From assembly GCF_014280035.1 (NCBI RefSeq), contig NZ_CP047957.1, positions 1,922,001 through 1,986,000 on the forward strand: a DNA stretch of 64,000 bases, in the 5' to 3' direction. The number at the start of each line of letters is the position of its first letter. Positions within the stretch are counted from its first letter, which is position 1. The translations under genes were made by a program, and so were the position numbers. Shown in pieces: positions 9,076 to 16,518 of the stretch. The DNA is from Synechococcus sp. A18-25c (GTDB taxonomy: Bacteria > Cyanobacteriota > Cyanobacteriia > PCC-6307 > Cyanobiaceae). The notes below the pieces were generated by a model. The model did no database searches, was not told where the DNA came from, and saw only the letters and a program-made list of their open reading frames with translations.

Positions 9076-9246
9076 GTGATTGCCGCGGCTTCACCCCCTG
9101 ATCCCCGTGTGATGCAGTGGCAGTCCAACGGGGAACTCGACCGTCGTGATCTATTTGATTTGCTGCGCATCCTTCAGACCGTGGAGCCGCCGATTCACAG
9201 CGATGAGCTGTCACGGCTAGGTGCCAAATGCAGTGTCAGCAGCTGA
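9076..9246 (+). CDS. Hypothetical small protein (56 aa)
   Basis: A GTG at 9076 gives 56 residues containing LDRRDLFDLLRILQTVEPPIHSDELSRLG, which looks like two amphipathic helices with good codon structure. An ATG at 9112 would give 44 residues. I do not recognise the family. The gene sits directly behind the inverted repeat at 9036-9072. Confidence 0.45.
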   Translation: MIAAASPPDPRVMQWQSNGELDRRDLFDLLRILQTVEPPIHSDELSRLGAKCSVSS

Positions 9247-9344
9247 TCCGGAGAACTGACCCGACACTCTGATCCGGAACCTCGACCGTCCCCCCTTGCT
9301 GCCTTCGTGGCGCTCCCCCATCCTGCAGAGATCGCACGGATTGC

Positions 9345-9524
9345 ATGGCCGCTCGATCTCCGCACTGGGTGAATTCAACGGTGCTGATGGAAGCCCTGCA
9401 GCGCTATGAGCAGAACACCCTTCCCAGGTCCATGCGCCTGTGGGTGGAAGCAACGCTGGAGCTGGATCCCACCCAGCCGAGCCAAGCGATGATGCCGGGC
9501 CAGGCTCACCCTCCTGCTCACTGA
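9345..9524 (+). CDS. Hypothetical small protein (59 aa)
   Basis: An ATG at 9345 gives 59 residues with an amphipathic segment (STVLMEALQRYEQNTLPRS) and a His/Pro-rich end. Its 3' end overlaps the convergent larB gene by 7 nt. No family is recognised. The residue composition is plausible for a protein, but it could also be a chance ORF. Confidence 0.35.
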   Translation: MAARSPHWVNSTVLMEALQRYEQNTLPRSMRLWVEATLELDPTQPSQAMMPGQAHPPAH

Positions 9525-10210
9525 GCGCGACTCGCCTCATCGCCACTGCCTTGTAACCCACGGCCCAGGAGGATGCGCAATGCGGCCATGGCAGCGCCAT
9601 AGCCATTGTCGATATTGACCACACTCAGGCCTGGAGCGCAGCTGGCCAGCATCCCGTCGAGAGCGGCACGACCACCAGCGCTGACGCCATAGCCCACCGA
9701 CACCGGCACACCAATCACAGGCTGCGGCACCAAGCCGGCAAGCACCGTGGGCAGGGCACCCTCCATGCCTGCGCAGGCGATCAGCACCGGCACCGCTTCG
9801 AGATCGGGCAACACCGCCAGCAAGCGATGCAAACCCGCCACGCCCACATCGAGGAAGGGCACGCTGGTGACGCCATGCACTCGCAACGCCAGCGCAGCCT
9901 CCTCCGCCACGCGGCGATCACTGGTGCCGCCACTGAGCACCGCCACCAACGGCTTGCCATCGCCTGGCGGCAGCTTGCCCAGGGTGAGGCAAGAGGCAGC
10001 CGCATGCACCTGAACCTCGGGGCAGCGGGCCTGCACGTCCGCAGCCTTCACGGGATCCACACGCGTCACAAACGCCAGTTCACCAGCGTGGTGCATGGTC
10101 TTGAGGATGGTCGCAATCTGAGCGGCAGTTTTGTGCTCACCCCAGACGGCCTCCACCATGCCGAGCCGCCGGCGGCGTTGCAGGTCCAATCGCGCCTCAA
10201 GTGCACTCAC
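9518..10210 (-). CDS. larB: Nickel-pincer cofactor biosynthesis protein LarB
   Basis: The protein has 230 residues from a GTG at 10210. The C-terminal half is PurE-like (VAVLSGGTSDRRVAEEAAL and the GYGVSAGGRAAL / VNIDNGYGAA motifs), as in LarB, which carboxylates and hydrolyses nicotinate adenine dinucleotide in the first step of the nickel-pincer nucleotide pathway. No larC, larE or larA is visible here. The start overlaps the preceding gene by 4 nt (GTGA). It is the last gene of the era-trmD-ispF run. Confidence 0.85.
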   Translation of the reverse strand: MSALEARLDLQRRRRLGMVEAVWGEHKTAAQIATILKTMHHAGELAFVTRVDPVKAADVQARCPEVQVHAAASCLTLGKLPPGDGKPLVAVLSGGTSDRRVAEEAALALRVHGVTSVPFLDVGVAGLHRLLAVLPDLEAVPVLIACAGMEGALPTVLAGLVPQPVIGVPVSVGYGVSAGGRAALDGMLASCAPGLSVVNIDNGYGAAMAALRILLGRGLQGSGDEASRAQ

Positions 10211-10647
10211 GCCGGCAGCAACTCGCCTTCAAACACCAAAGGGAACGGATTGCCCTCGGATTGACCGGTGGCCTCACGGGCCAGGCTTTCAAAGCGCTGC
10301 TGAACCGCTTCCACCTCCTCAACGGGGATCGCTTTCCAGGCATCCCGGCTGCTCCAACGGATCAGCAAGGTGCCTTCCTCGCTGTTGGGATCCCAAAGCA
10401 GATCCCGACCTAGGAACCCTGGCTGTTGCGCAAGCCAGGGTTCCCAGCTGCCGCGCTCGGCGTCCAGCCAGGCCTGACGGTCCTGACGCGGAACCTGAAT
10501 GCGCAGATGCTCGATCACAGCAACATCAACATGACCATCCGGACTGGACAACGCTTCAGCGCGACGATCGCCAAGACCTGAAAGCAGAACCAACACCGCC
10601 AGGCAGCACCCAACCACCGTAGAGAGACCTCTGCGCAGACGCGTCAT
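10207..10647 (-). CDS. TIGR03792-type cyanobacterial protein, ABM-like fold
   Basis: The protein has 146 residues: an N-terminal signal or anchor ([16 protein letters not shown], residues ~11-26) followed by a domain with [23 protein letters not shown], the pattern of the antibiotic-biosynthesis-monooxygenase-like family seen in cyanobacteria. The function is unknown. It overlaps both neighbours by 4 nt (ispF upstream and larB downstream), so it is translationally coupled. Confidence 0.7.
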   Translation of the reverse strand: MTRLRRGLSTVVGCCLAVLVLLSGLGDRRAEALSSPDGHVDVAVIEHLRIQVPRQDRQAWLDAERGSWEPWLAQQPGFLGRDLLWDPNSEEGTLLIRWSSRDAWKAIPVEEVEAVQQRFESLAREATGQSEGNPFPLVFEGELLPA

Positions 10648-11129
10648 GGCTTGCTCAGCAGAACCACAGCGTGGCAGGAGATGCCCTCCTCCCGTCCTTC
10701 AGGTCCCAGGGTCTCGTTGGTGGTGGCTTTGACCCCCACCTGATCGGGCGCGAGTCCCATGCTCTCAGCGATGGCGGTACGCATGGCCTCGATGTGGGGC
10801 TTGAGTTTGGGGCGTTCTGCGATTACGACGCTATCCACATTCACCACCTCCCAGCCACGGTCTTTCACAAGAGCCATCACCTGCTTCAGCAGCACCAAAC
10901 TGTCGGCCCCTTTCCACTGGGGATCAGTCGGGGGGAAGTATTTGCCGATATCTCCTAGGGACAGCGCTCCCAGTAAGGCATCCATGACGGCATGCACGAG
11001 CACATCGGCATCACTGTGGCCGTCCAGACCAAGACCGTCGGGATGCGACAGGCACTGACCACCCAGGATCAGCGGACGCCCCTGAACGAGGCGGTGGATG
11101 TCATAGCCATTGCCAATGCGGAGATTCAT
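10644..11129 (-). CDS. ispF: 2-C-methyl-D-erythritol 2,4-cyclodiphosphate synthase
   Basis: The protein has 161 residues, the usual length. It carries out the cyclisation step of the MEP isoprenoid pathway. The N-terminal [11 protein letters not shown] provides Asp and His zinc ligands, and [20 protein letters not shown] is the signature segment. The C-terminal [17 protein letters not shown] is also typical. It is in the minus-strand operon between trmD and a TIGR03792 gene. Confidence 0.95.
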   Translation of the reverse strand: MNLRIGNGYDIHRLVQGRPLILGGQCLSHPDGLGLDGHSDADVLVHAVMDALLGALSLGDIGKYFPPTDPQWKGADSLVLLKQVMALVKDRGWEVVNVDSVVIAERPKLKPHIEAMRTAIAESMGLAPDQVGVKATTNETLGPEGREEGISCHAVVLLSKP

Positions 11130-11141
11130 GCGCGCGCTCGT

Positions 11142-11870
11142 TCAGGTCGTGGCTCCGGGGTCATTCTCGGCATCGGTGCGTTGCTTCCAGCGCTCCAGCA
11201 AATCCGGTCGGCGTTCAGCCGTGCGCTGCTCCCGTTGCTGCTGGCGCCAGCGGGCGATGGCGCCATGGTCGCCACTGCGCAGCACATCCGGCACGGTCAT
11301 CCCCCGGAACTCAGCCGGGCGCGTGTAGTGAGGATGCTCCAGCAGCCAATCGCTGTGGCTTTCCTCCACCAGCGATGCCGCGGTGCCGACCGTGCCCGGC
11401 AGCAGACGCACCACACCGTTGATGATCGTCATCGCTGGCAGCTCACCACCGGTGAGCACGAAATCCCCTAGCGACACCTCTTCATCCGCCAGAGAACGGA
11501 TGCGTTCGTCGAAGCCTTCGTAGTGGCCGCATAGCAGGACCAACTGGTCATGGTTCGCTGCCCAGCGCTGCAGGTCGGACTGGCGCAGCGGTCGGCCCTG
11601 AGGCGTCATCAGCAACACACGCCGCTTCGGATGCACGGGAATCGATTCGAAGGCGGCAAACACCGGTTCGGGCTTGAGCACCATGCCGGCGCCACCGCCG
11701 TAGGGCTCATCGTCGACCTTGCGGTAGCGATCGGTGGCGTGATCGCGGGGATTGTGCAGATAAAGCTCGGCGCGACTGGCGGCAAAGGCCCGACCGATCA
11801 CCCCCAGCTCCTGCAAGGGAGCGAACGCCTGCGGAGCGAGGCTCACCACATCCAGGCGATACGCGCTCAC
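11142..11870 (-). CDS. trmD: tRNA (guanine-N1)-methyltransferase
   Basis: The protein has 242 residues from a GTG at 11870, giving the N-terminus VSAYRLDVVSLAPQAF; the frame is open further upstream but lacks similarity there. The SPOUT knot is visible in LLCGHYEGFDERI and VSLGDFVLTGGELPAM. TrmD methylates G37 of tRNAs with G36, preventing frameshifts. It starts 4 nt downstream of the bilin lyase stop, and ispF follows. Confidence 0.93.
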   Translation of the reverse strand: MSAYRLDVVSLAPQAFAPLQELGVIGRAFAASRAELYLHNPRDHATDRYRKVDDEPYGGGAGMVLKPEPVFAAFESIPVHPKRRVLLMTPQGRPLRQSDLQRWAANHDQLVLLCGHYEGFDERIRSLADEEVSLGDFVLTGGELPAMTIINGVVRLLPGTVGTAASLVEESHSDWLLEHPHYTRPAEFRGMTVPDVLRSGDHGAIARWRQQQREQRTAERRPDLLERWKQRTDAENDPGATT

Positions 11871-11874
11871 CAGA

Positions 11875-12342
11875 TCAGGCCTGGGGTGCTGAGACACGCC
11901 GGATCTCGGAGCAGAAGCGCGCCTGCAGCGGTGTGCCATCGGCGGCCAGTGCTGTGGTGCTGCGCAACCGCAGGTTCGGCTTGATGAACCAGATGCGCTC
12001 CAGCACCTTCGCCTCTGCCTGGCCATCGCCAAGCTCCAGCTCGACACTGGCATCGGGCCGGAACTGCCAGCGGCCGTCGCGAGACCCCTCTCCAGACGTC
12101 ACGGCCAGAGCACCGTCCGGGGTGAACTGCAGCGCACTGCTCGGTCCTTCAGCCGGCTGCACCGCCAGCACCGAAGCACCGTCCTGATCACGGAAGGTCA
12201 CCGTTACCTCGCCGCGATCACTGGCATGCCAGTCGTCGTCGGACCCCTTGAAATCAAAGCGACTGCGCAGGCTCATCCAACGGCCTTCGCACAGCTGCAG
12301 AAAAGCCTTGAGATCGGCTGGAGGGAAAGCGGTTTCATCCAT
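11875..12342 (-). CDS. Phycobiliprotein lyase, CpcS/CpeS family
   Basis: The protein has 155 residues from the ATG at 12342. The LCEGRWMSLRSRF opening and the ERIWFIKPNLRLRST ... ARFCSEIRR C-terminal block match CpcS/CpeS lipocalin-like lyases, which attach bilins to cysteines of phycobiliproteins. Which subtype (S, U or a relative) cannot be decided by eye. It lies between era and trmD, away from any phycobilisome gene in this window. Confidence 0.75.
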   Translation of the reverse strand: MDETAFPPADLKAFLQLCEGRWMSLRSRFDFKGSDDDWHASDRGEVTVTFRDQDGASVLAVQPAEGPSSALQFTPDGALAVTSGEGSRDGRWQFRPDASVELELGDGQAEAKVLERIWFIKPNLRLRSTTALAADGTPLQARFCSEIRRVSAPQA

Positions 12343-12384
12343 GGACCCATCCTCGCAGGACACGGCGCAAGACACCGCAGCCCT

Positions 12385-13323
12385 TCAGACCCTCTCCTCG
12401 GCGTAACCGAGTTCGGCCAGCCGCTGCGGCTTACTGCGCCAATCAGGCACCACTTTCACGAACAGCTCGAGATAGACCGGTCCATCGATCAATGTTTGCA
12501 TCTGCAATCGGGCGCCCTGGCCAATGGTTTTGAGCATGGCACCGCCCTTCCCGATCAGAATCCCCTTCTGGCTTTTGCGCTCCACCAGAACAGTGGCCAG
12601 CACCGCCGTGCGCGCCTTGTTCTTGCCTCGCGCCGGCATCTCCTCCACCCGATTAATGCTCACCGCCACGCTGTGGGGCACCTCCTCGCGGGTGTGCATC
12701 AGCACTTGCTCGCGGATCAGTTCCGCCATCAGCAGCCGTTCGGGCTGATCACTCACCATCTCGGCGGGGTAAAGCCGAGGCCCCTCGGGCATCAACGCAC
12801 TGATAGCCGACACCAGTTCGGGGCAGCCGGCACCATCCAGCGCTGAGCAGTGATGCACGGGCCATTCAGTATCCGCCAACAACGCGCGATACGCCGCATC
12901 CGCCTCCGGCTTGCGATCCACAGGCACCAGATCCCATTTGTTCAGCACCACCTGCACTGGAAGACGCTGCTGCCGCAGCAAGTTGACGATGAAGGCATCA
13001 CCACGTCCCGGTGGCTGATGCCCCTCCAGCAGCAGCAGCACCTGATCCACCTCGCCGATGGCGGCGCGCGCGCTCTGCACCAGACGTTCCCCCAGCAAAT
13101 GATGCGGCTTATGGATCCCCGGGGTATCCACGAGGATCAACTGGGCTGTAGGGGTTGTGAGGATGGCGCGCAGACGATTGCGCGTGGTCTGCGCGACAGG
13201 GGAAGTGATCGCCACCTTGTCTCCCACCAACTGGTTCACCAGGGTGGATTTGCCGACATTGGGGCGGCCAATCAGAGCGATGAAACCGGAGCGGTGATTC
13301 TCCGGGAGTGGCGATGACTGCAT
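12385..13323 (-). CDS. era: GTPase Era
   Basis: The protein has 312 residues from the ATG at 13323 (the open frame reaches 13401). The G domain shows GRPNVGKST (G1), TTRNR (G2), DTPG (G3) and NKWD (G4). The C-terminal KH domain contains LIGKGGAMLKTIGQGAR. Era binds 16S rRNA and assists 30S assembly. It is the first gene of the minus-strand run and is divergent from the gene at 13400. Confidence 0.95.
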   Translation of the reverse strand: MQSSPLPENHRSGFIALIGRPNVGKSTLVNQLVGDKVAITSPVAQTTRNRLRAILTTPTAQLILVDTPGIHKPHHLLGERLVQSARAAIGEVDQVLLLLEGHQPPGRGDAFIVNLLRQQRLPVQVVLNKWDLVPVDRKPEADAAYRALLADTEWPVHHCSALDGAGCPELVSAISALMPEGPRLYPAEMVSDQPERLLMAELIREQVLMHTREEVPHSVAVSINRVEEMPARGKNKARTAVLATVLVERKSQKGILIGKGGAMLKTIGQGARLQMQTLIDGPVYLELFVKVVPDWRSKPQRLAELGYAEERV

Positions 13324-13399
13324 GGGATCAGTCTGCGCCGTCAGGGCGCGGCAGGCCTGGCATCGGCTCATAGCCTTGGGGGAGACGTTCTGCGCTGCC

Positions 13400-13921
13400 A
13401 TGGCGGATCAACAACCCACCTTCCAGCAGGCCATGGAAATCACAGCGACCTGGCTGCAGCAGTGGGACCAAGAGGAGATCAGCGACGAGGTGCTGGCAGA
13501 CCGGATCGGTGAATTGGTGGCCAGTCGGGATGGAGCCCGCGGCTTTTTTGTGGTGAGCCTGGCCGGAGACAGCGTGCTCATGGATCGCCTGCCTGAAGCC
13601 CTGGTGCTCAAACTGCGTGAAGCCGGAGATGGGGTGGTGGATCTGACCGCCCGGAACCTGGCGATGAGCGCCGCCATGGTGGTGCATCACCGCACCAACA
13701 GCGACGACGAGCAAGCAGCCGGCTCCGAACGGGTGAATCAGCGCTGCACGGAACTGCTGCGCCACCTGGATTCGCAACGGGTGAAAGATCGGCTGGAGGT
13801 GCTGCTGGAGGCCGCAAGACAGAATCAAGGCGACGATCTGGCCTTTCTCGAACGCTGGGGCTACGACGACCGGCAGAAACAGGCCATCGGCGATGCCGTC
13901 ATTGCTGTAGCCGAAGCTTGA
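13400..13921 (+). CDS. Conserved hypothetical cytosolic protein
   Basis: The protein has 173 residues from the ATG at 13400. It is acidic and mostly helical, without signal peptide or membrane segment. Segments such as DEVLADRIGELVASRDGARGFFVVSLAG and a helical C-terminus (RCTELLRHLDSQRVKDRLEVLLEAA) look well conserved in style, but I cannot name a family. It is divergent from era (76 nt). A terminator stands ~147 nt downstream of its stop. Confidence 0.6.
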   Translation: MADQQPTFQQAMEITATWLQQWDQEEISDEVLADRIGELVASRDGARGFFVVSLAGDSVLMDRLPEALVLKLREAGDGVVDLTARNLAMSAAMVVHHRTNSDDEQAAGSERVNQRCTELLRHLDSQRVKDRLEVLLEAARQNQGDDLAFLERWGYDDRQKQAIGDAVIAVAEA

Positions 13922-14067
13922 ACCAGCAGACACTAGACCTGGTGTTTCGCTTCATGAAGCGTTGGCTTGCAACACTATTAGGCCAATCTGAAGTTGAGAC
14001 ACCTTCTATTTCAACGCGCTTAGTCTTCCCGCACGGCCGGGTGATGGGGATCAACCGGCATTCACGC

Positions 14068-14094
14068 AACCTTGGGACCTTTCCGAGGTTTTTT
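14068..14094 (+). terminator. Rho-independent terminator (plus strand)
   Basis: AACCTTGG pairs with CCGAGGTT (one G-T wobble) around a 7-nt loop, followed by a run of six T. It would end transcripts from the plus strand. The 146 nt between the 13921 stop and this hairpin hold no ORF and could be a 3' UTR or a small RNA. Confidence 0.7.
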
Positions 14095-14123
14095 GATGTC
14101 AATCGCTCTGAAACGAAGGCAGC

Positions 14124-14150
14124 AAAAAGCCCCGGTTTGGCCGGGCCTTT
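14124..14150 (-). terminator. Rho-independent terminator (minus strand)
   Basis: A 10-bp stem with one mismatch (AAAGGCCCGG with CCGGGGCTTT as read on the minus strand) is followed by TTTTT on the minus strand. It lies ~30 nt past the stop of the Bax-inhibitor-like gene and probably ends the zipN-to-BI-1 run. Confidence 0.7.
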
Positions 14151-14181
14151 GTTGTGTTTCGTGCAACCCTGCTCGTGACAT

Positions 14182-14943
14182 TCAGTCGCGGCGACCACCG
14201 CCATTGAGGGCAATGATCAGACGCAAAACGAAGATGAACAGGTTGATAAATGTTAGATACATGCTGAGGGCACCAGCCAGGTATTGATCGTCCCGGTAGG
14301 TGCGAGGCATCGTGTAAAAGTCCACGAAGGCCATGCCCACAAACAGCACTGTTCCAAAACCGGAGATCAGCAGGTTGGTGGATTCGTAGAGGCCAGGGAT
14401 GAAGAAACTTCCGATCGCGATGCCAACCATCGCGATCAGAAGGCCCACCAAGCCGATGCCCACAACAGCGCTGAGAGCCTGACCGACACTCTCGCTCATG
14501 CGACTTCCGAAGAATGACGCAATCACGAAGGTGACGCCCGTGGCCAATGCCGCGATGCCGACGGCACCAACACCGGCGTAGGGATTGGCGGGGTTGGCAG
14601 AACCCACCACCTGAATGGCATAGCTCACCAGGCCGCTCAGGGTGAAACCACTGATGAGGCTGTAGAGCGACAACAACGGCAAAGCTGTGCCGTTGTCGCC
14701 CTTCATGGCGATGTTCTGCGCCACAAAGAACAAAACAAAGTTGCCGATGGCTGCGATCAAGAAGAGGGGCATGTAGAGCGCACTCCCCGATGCCAAAAGG
14801 GCCATCCCACCAAGAGCACCTCCGGCGGTCAGCACCATGCCGCCTCCCACATAGGGGAGGGCTTTCTTCACCACATTGGGCCCGACGAGGGCGCTGGATT
14901 GCGCCTCGCGAATGGCGTTTTGAAAATTGCTGCTGGCTGGCAT
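14182..14943 (-). CDS. Bax inhibitor-1 (TMBIM/UPF0005) family membrane protein
   Basis: The protein has 253 residues from the ATG at 14943; an ATG at 14967 is possible. It has seven hydrophobic helices with the family's closing pattern, including FGTVLFVGMAFVDFYTM and a terminal LTFINLFIFVLRLI. BI-1 relatives are inner-membrane proteins that act as pH-sensitive calcium leaks or stress modulators. It is the last gene of a minus-strand run after phoH. Confidence 0.85.
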   Translation of the reverse strand: MPASSNFQNAIREAQSSALVGPNVVKKALPYVGGGMVLTAGGALGGMALLASGSALYMPLFLIAAIGNFVLFFVAQNIAMKGDNGTALPLLSLYSLISGFTLSGLVSYAIQVVGSANPANPYAGVGAVGIAALATGVTFVIASFFGSRMSESVGQALSAVVGIGLVGLLIAMVGIAIGSFFIPGLYESTNLLISGFGTVLFVGMAFVDFYTMPRTYRDDQYLAGALSMYLTFINLFIFVLRLIIALNGGGRRD

Positions 14944-14995
14944 GTCGCCCCAGATCACTGGAGTCATCCTGCCAGCTCTGGCCGGGTTGTGGTCT

Positions 14996-16027
14996 TCAGC
15001 CTGGTGCGGATCTCCCCATCGAACGGCGATGGGGCGCGCCATCCCGACGTGGATGCGTTTTGTCTCGGCGCGCATAGGCCTCCACGACGCGCTGCACCAG
15101 GGGATGACGCACCACATCCGCGGCCGTCAAGCGGCAGACCGCCACACCTTCCACCCCATCCAGCACCTCAGAGGCCTCCACCAGACCGCTCAACTGACCG
15201 GACGGGAGATCCACCTGGGTGACATCACCGGTTACCACCATGCGCGAACGCTCCCCGAGCCGGGTCAGCACCATGCGCATCTGGGCCGGCGTGGTGTTCT
15301 GGGCTTCATCGAGGATCACAAAGGATTCAGCCAGGGTGCGGCCACGCATGTAAGCCAGTGGCGCCACCTCGATCACCCCCTTCTCCAGCAGAGCGGCGGT
15401 TTTTTCTGCCCCGAGCAGCAGATGCAGAGCGTCATAAAGGGGCCGCAGATAGGGATCCACTTTCTGCTGAAGGTCGCCTGGAAGAAATCCCAGGCGCTCC
15501 CCCGCTTCAACGGCAGGCCGAGTCAGCACCAAACGCTCCACCTTGCGCTCGGTCAACATGCGCACGGCCAGCACCGTGGCCAGAAAGGTTTTACCGGTTC
15601 CGGCCGGCCCGAGCGCGAAGGTGAGATCGTTGCGCTCCATCGCCTCGACGTAGGCCTTCTGACGGAGGGTGCGGGGTCGCAACAGATTGCCGCGCTGATT
15701 CTTAGCCAGCACCTGCTGGCCCATGGCTTCATGCTCACGGTCGCGGCCCGTGTCGAGCGCCTGGAGGGCCGATTGCAAATCAACCGGTGAAATCGACTCG
15801 CCTGCTTCCCAGAGCTTGCGCAACAGCTCCACAACGGCAGCCGTGCGTTCGAGCTGATTGGGCCTGCCGCTGATCTCTAGCTGAAGACCCCGCATCACCA
15901 GGGAGGTTCCGGTGAGAGCCTCCAGTTGACGCAGGGTCTGAGAGGAGGGACCGCCCGCGAGAGCGAGGGCAGCCTCCGTGTGGGGAAGATCAAAGGTGAA
16001 GCGACCGATGGAGGTGGCTTCGGACAT
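14996..16027 (-). CDS. phoH: PhoH-like ATPase
   Basis: The protein has 343 residues. An N-terminal KH-like region is followed by a P-loop (FALGPAGTGKTFLA) and a Walker B (SFVILDEAQNTT), with the RMVVTGDVTQVDLP motif of the PhoH family. This family binds ATP and is linked to RNA metabolism and phosphate starvation. It starts 9 nt downstream of the rpsP stop. Confidence 0.93.
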   Translation of the reverse strand: MSEATSIGRFTFDLPHTEAALALAGGPSSQTLRQLEALTGTSLVMRGLQLEISGRPNQLERTAAVVELLRKLWEAGESISPVDLQSALQALDTGRDREHEAMGQQVLAKNQRGNLLRPRTLRQKAYVEAMERNDLTFALGPAGTGKTFLATVLAVRMLTERKVERLVLTRPAVEAGERLGFLPGDLQQKVDPYLRPLYDALHLLLGAEKTAALLEKGVIEVAPLAYMRGRTLAESFVILDEAQNTTPAQMRMVLTRLGERSRMVVTGDVTQVDLPSGQLSGLVEASEVLDGVEGVAVCRLTAADVVRHPLVQRVVEAYARRDKTHPRRDGAPHRRSMGRSAPG

Positions 16028-16035
16028 GCTGTTGA

Positions 16036-16440
16036 TCAGCCTTCAGCAGCGGCTTCGTCGGCGGCGGGCTCTGCAGCAGCAGCCTTGGCTTCTGCTTCAG
16101 CAGCGGCTTTGGCTTCTGCAGCTTCTTTGGCGGCCTGCTTGGCATCAGCCTCACGCTTGGCAGCCTGCTTGGCCTTGCCGACGGTCTCAGCAGGACGGAT
16201 GGTCTTCTCCAGCAGACCACCCTTCTCGAGCAGAGTGCGCACCACATCGGTGGGCTGAGCACCTTGACTGAGTCGCTCACGCAGGGCCTCAGCATCCAGA
16301 CGCGTCTCCTTCGTGCGGGGGTTGTAATACCCGAGCTCCTGCAGGGGACGACCGTCGCGGCGCGAGGTGCTGTTGCAGGCCACGAGACGGAAGCTGGCTT
16401 CTCGCTTCTTACCGAACCGCTTCAGGCGGAGCTTGATCAT
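16036..16440 (-). CDS. rpsP: 30S ribosomal protein S16
   Basis: The protein has 134 residues from the ATG at 16440. Residues 1-80 are a standard S16 ([20 protein letters not shown], then [14 protein letters not shown]). The rest is a low-complexity Ala/Lys/Glu tail absent from most bacteria but of a kind seen in marine cyanobacteria. It is located between ffh and phoH. Confidence 0.95.
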   Translation of the reverse strand: MIKLRLKRFGKKREASFRLVACNSTSRRDGRPLQELGYYNPRTKETRLDAEALRERLSQGAQPTDVVRTLLEKGGLLEKTIRPAETVGKAKQAAKREADAKQAAKEAAEAKAAAEAEAKAAAAEPAADEAAAEG

Positions 16441-16518
16441 CGTGGCGCTGGCTGGTGATTGGAACAGTTCGGCGCAGCTGACAGTCGCGCCAAACAACCA
16501 ACTTACCTTGCCGCCGGA

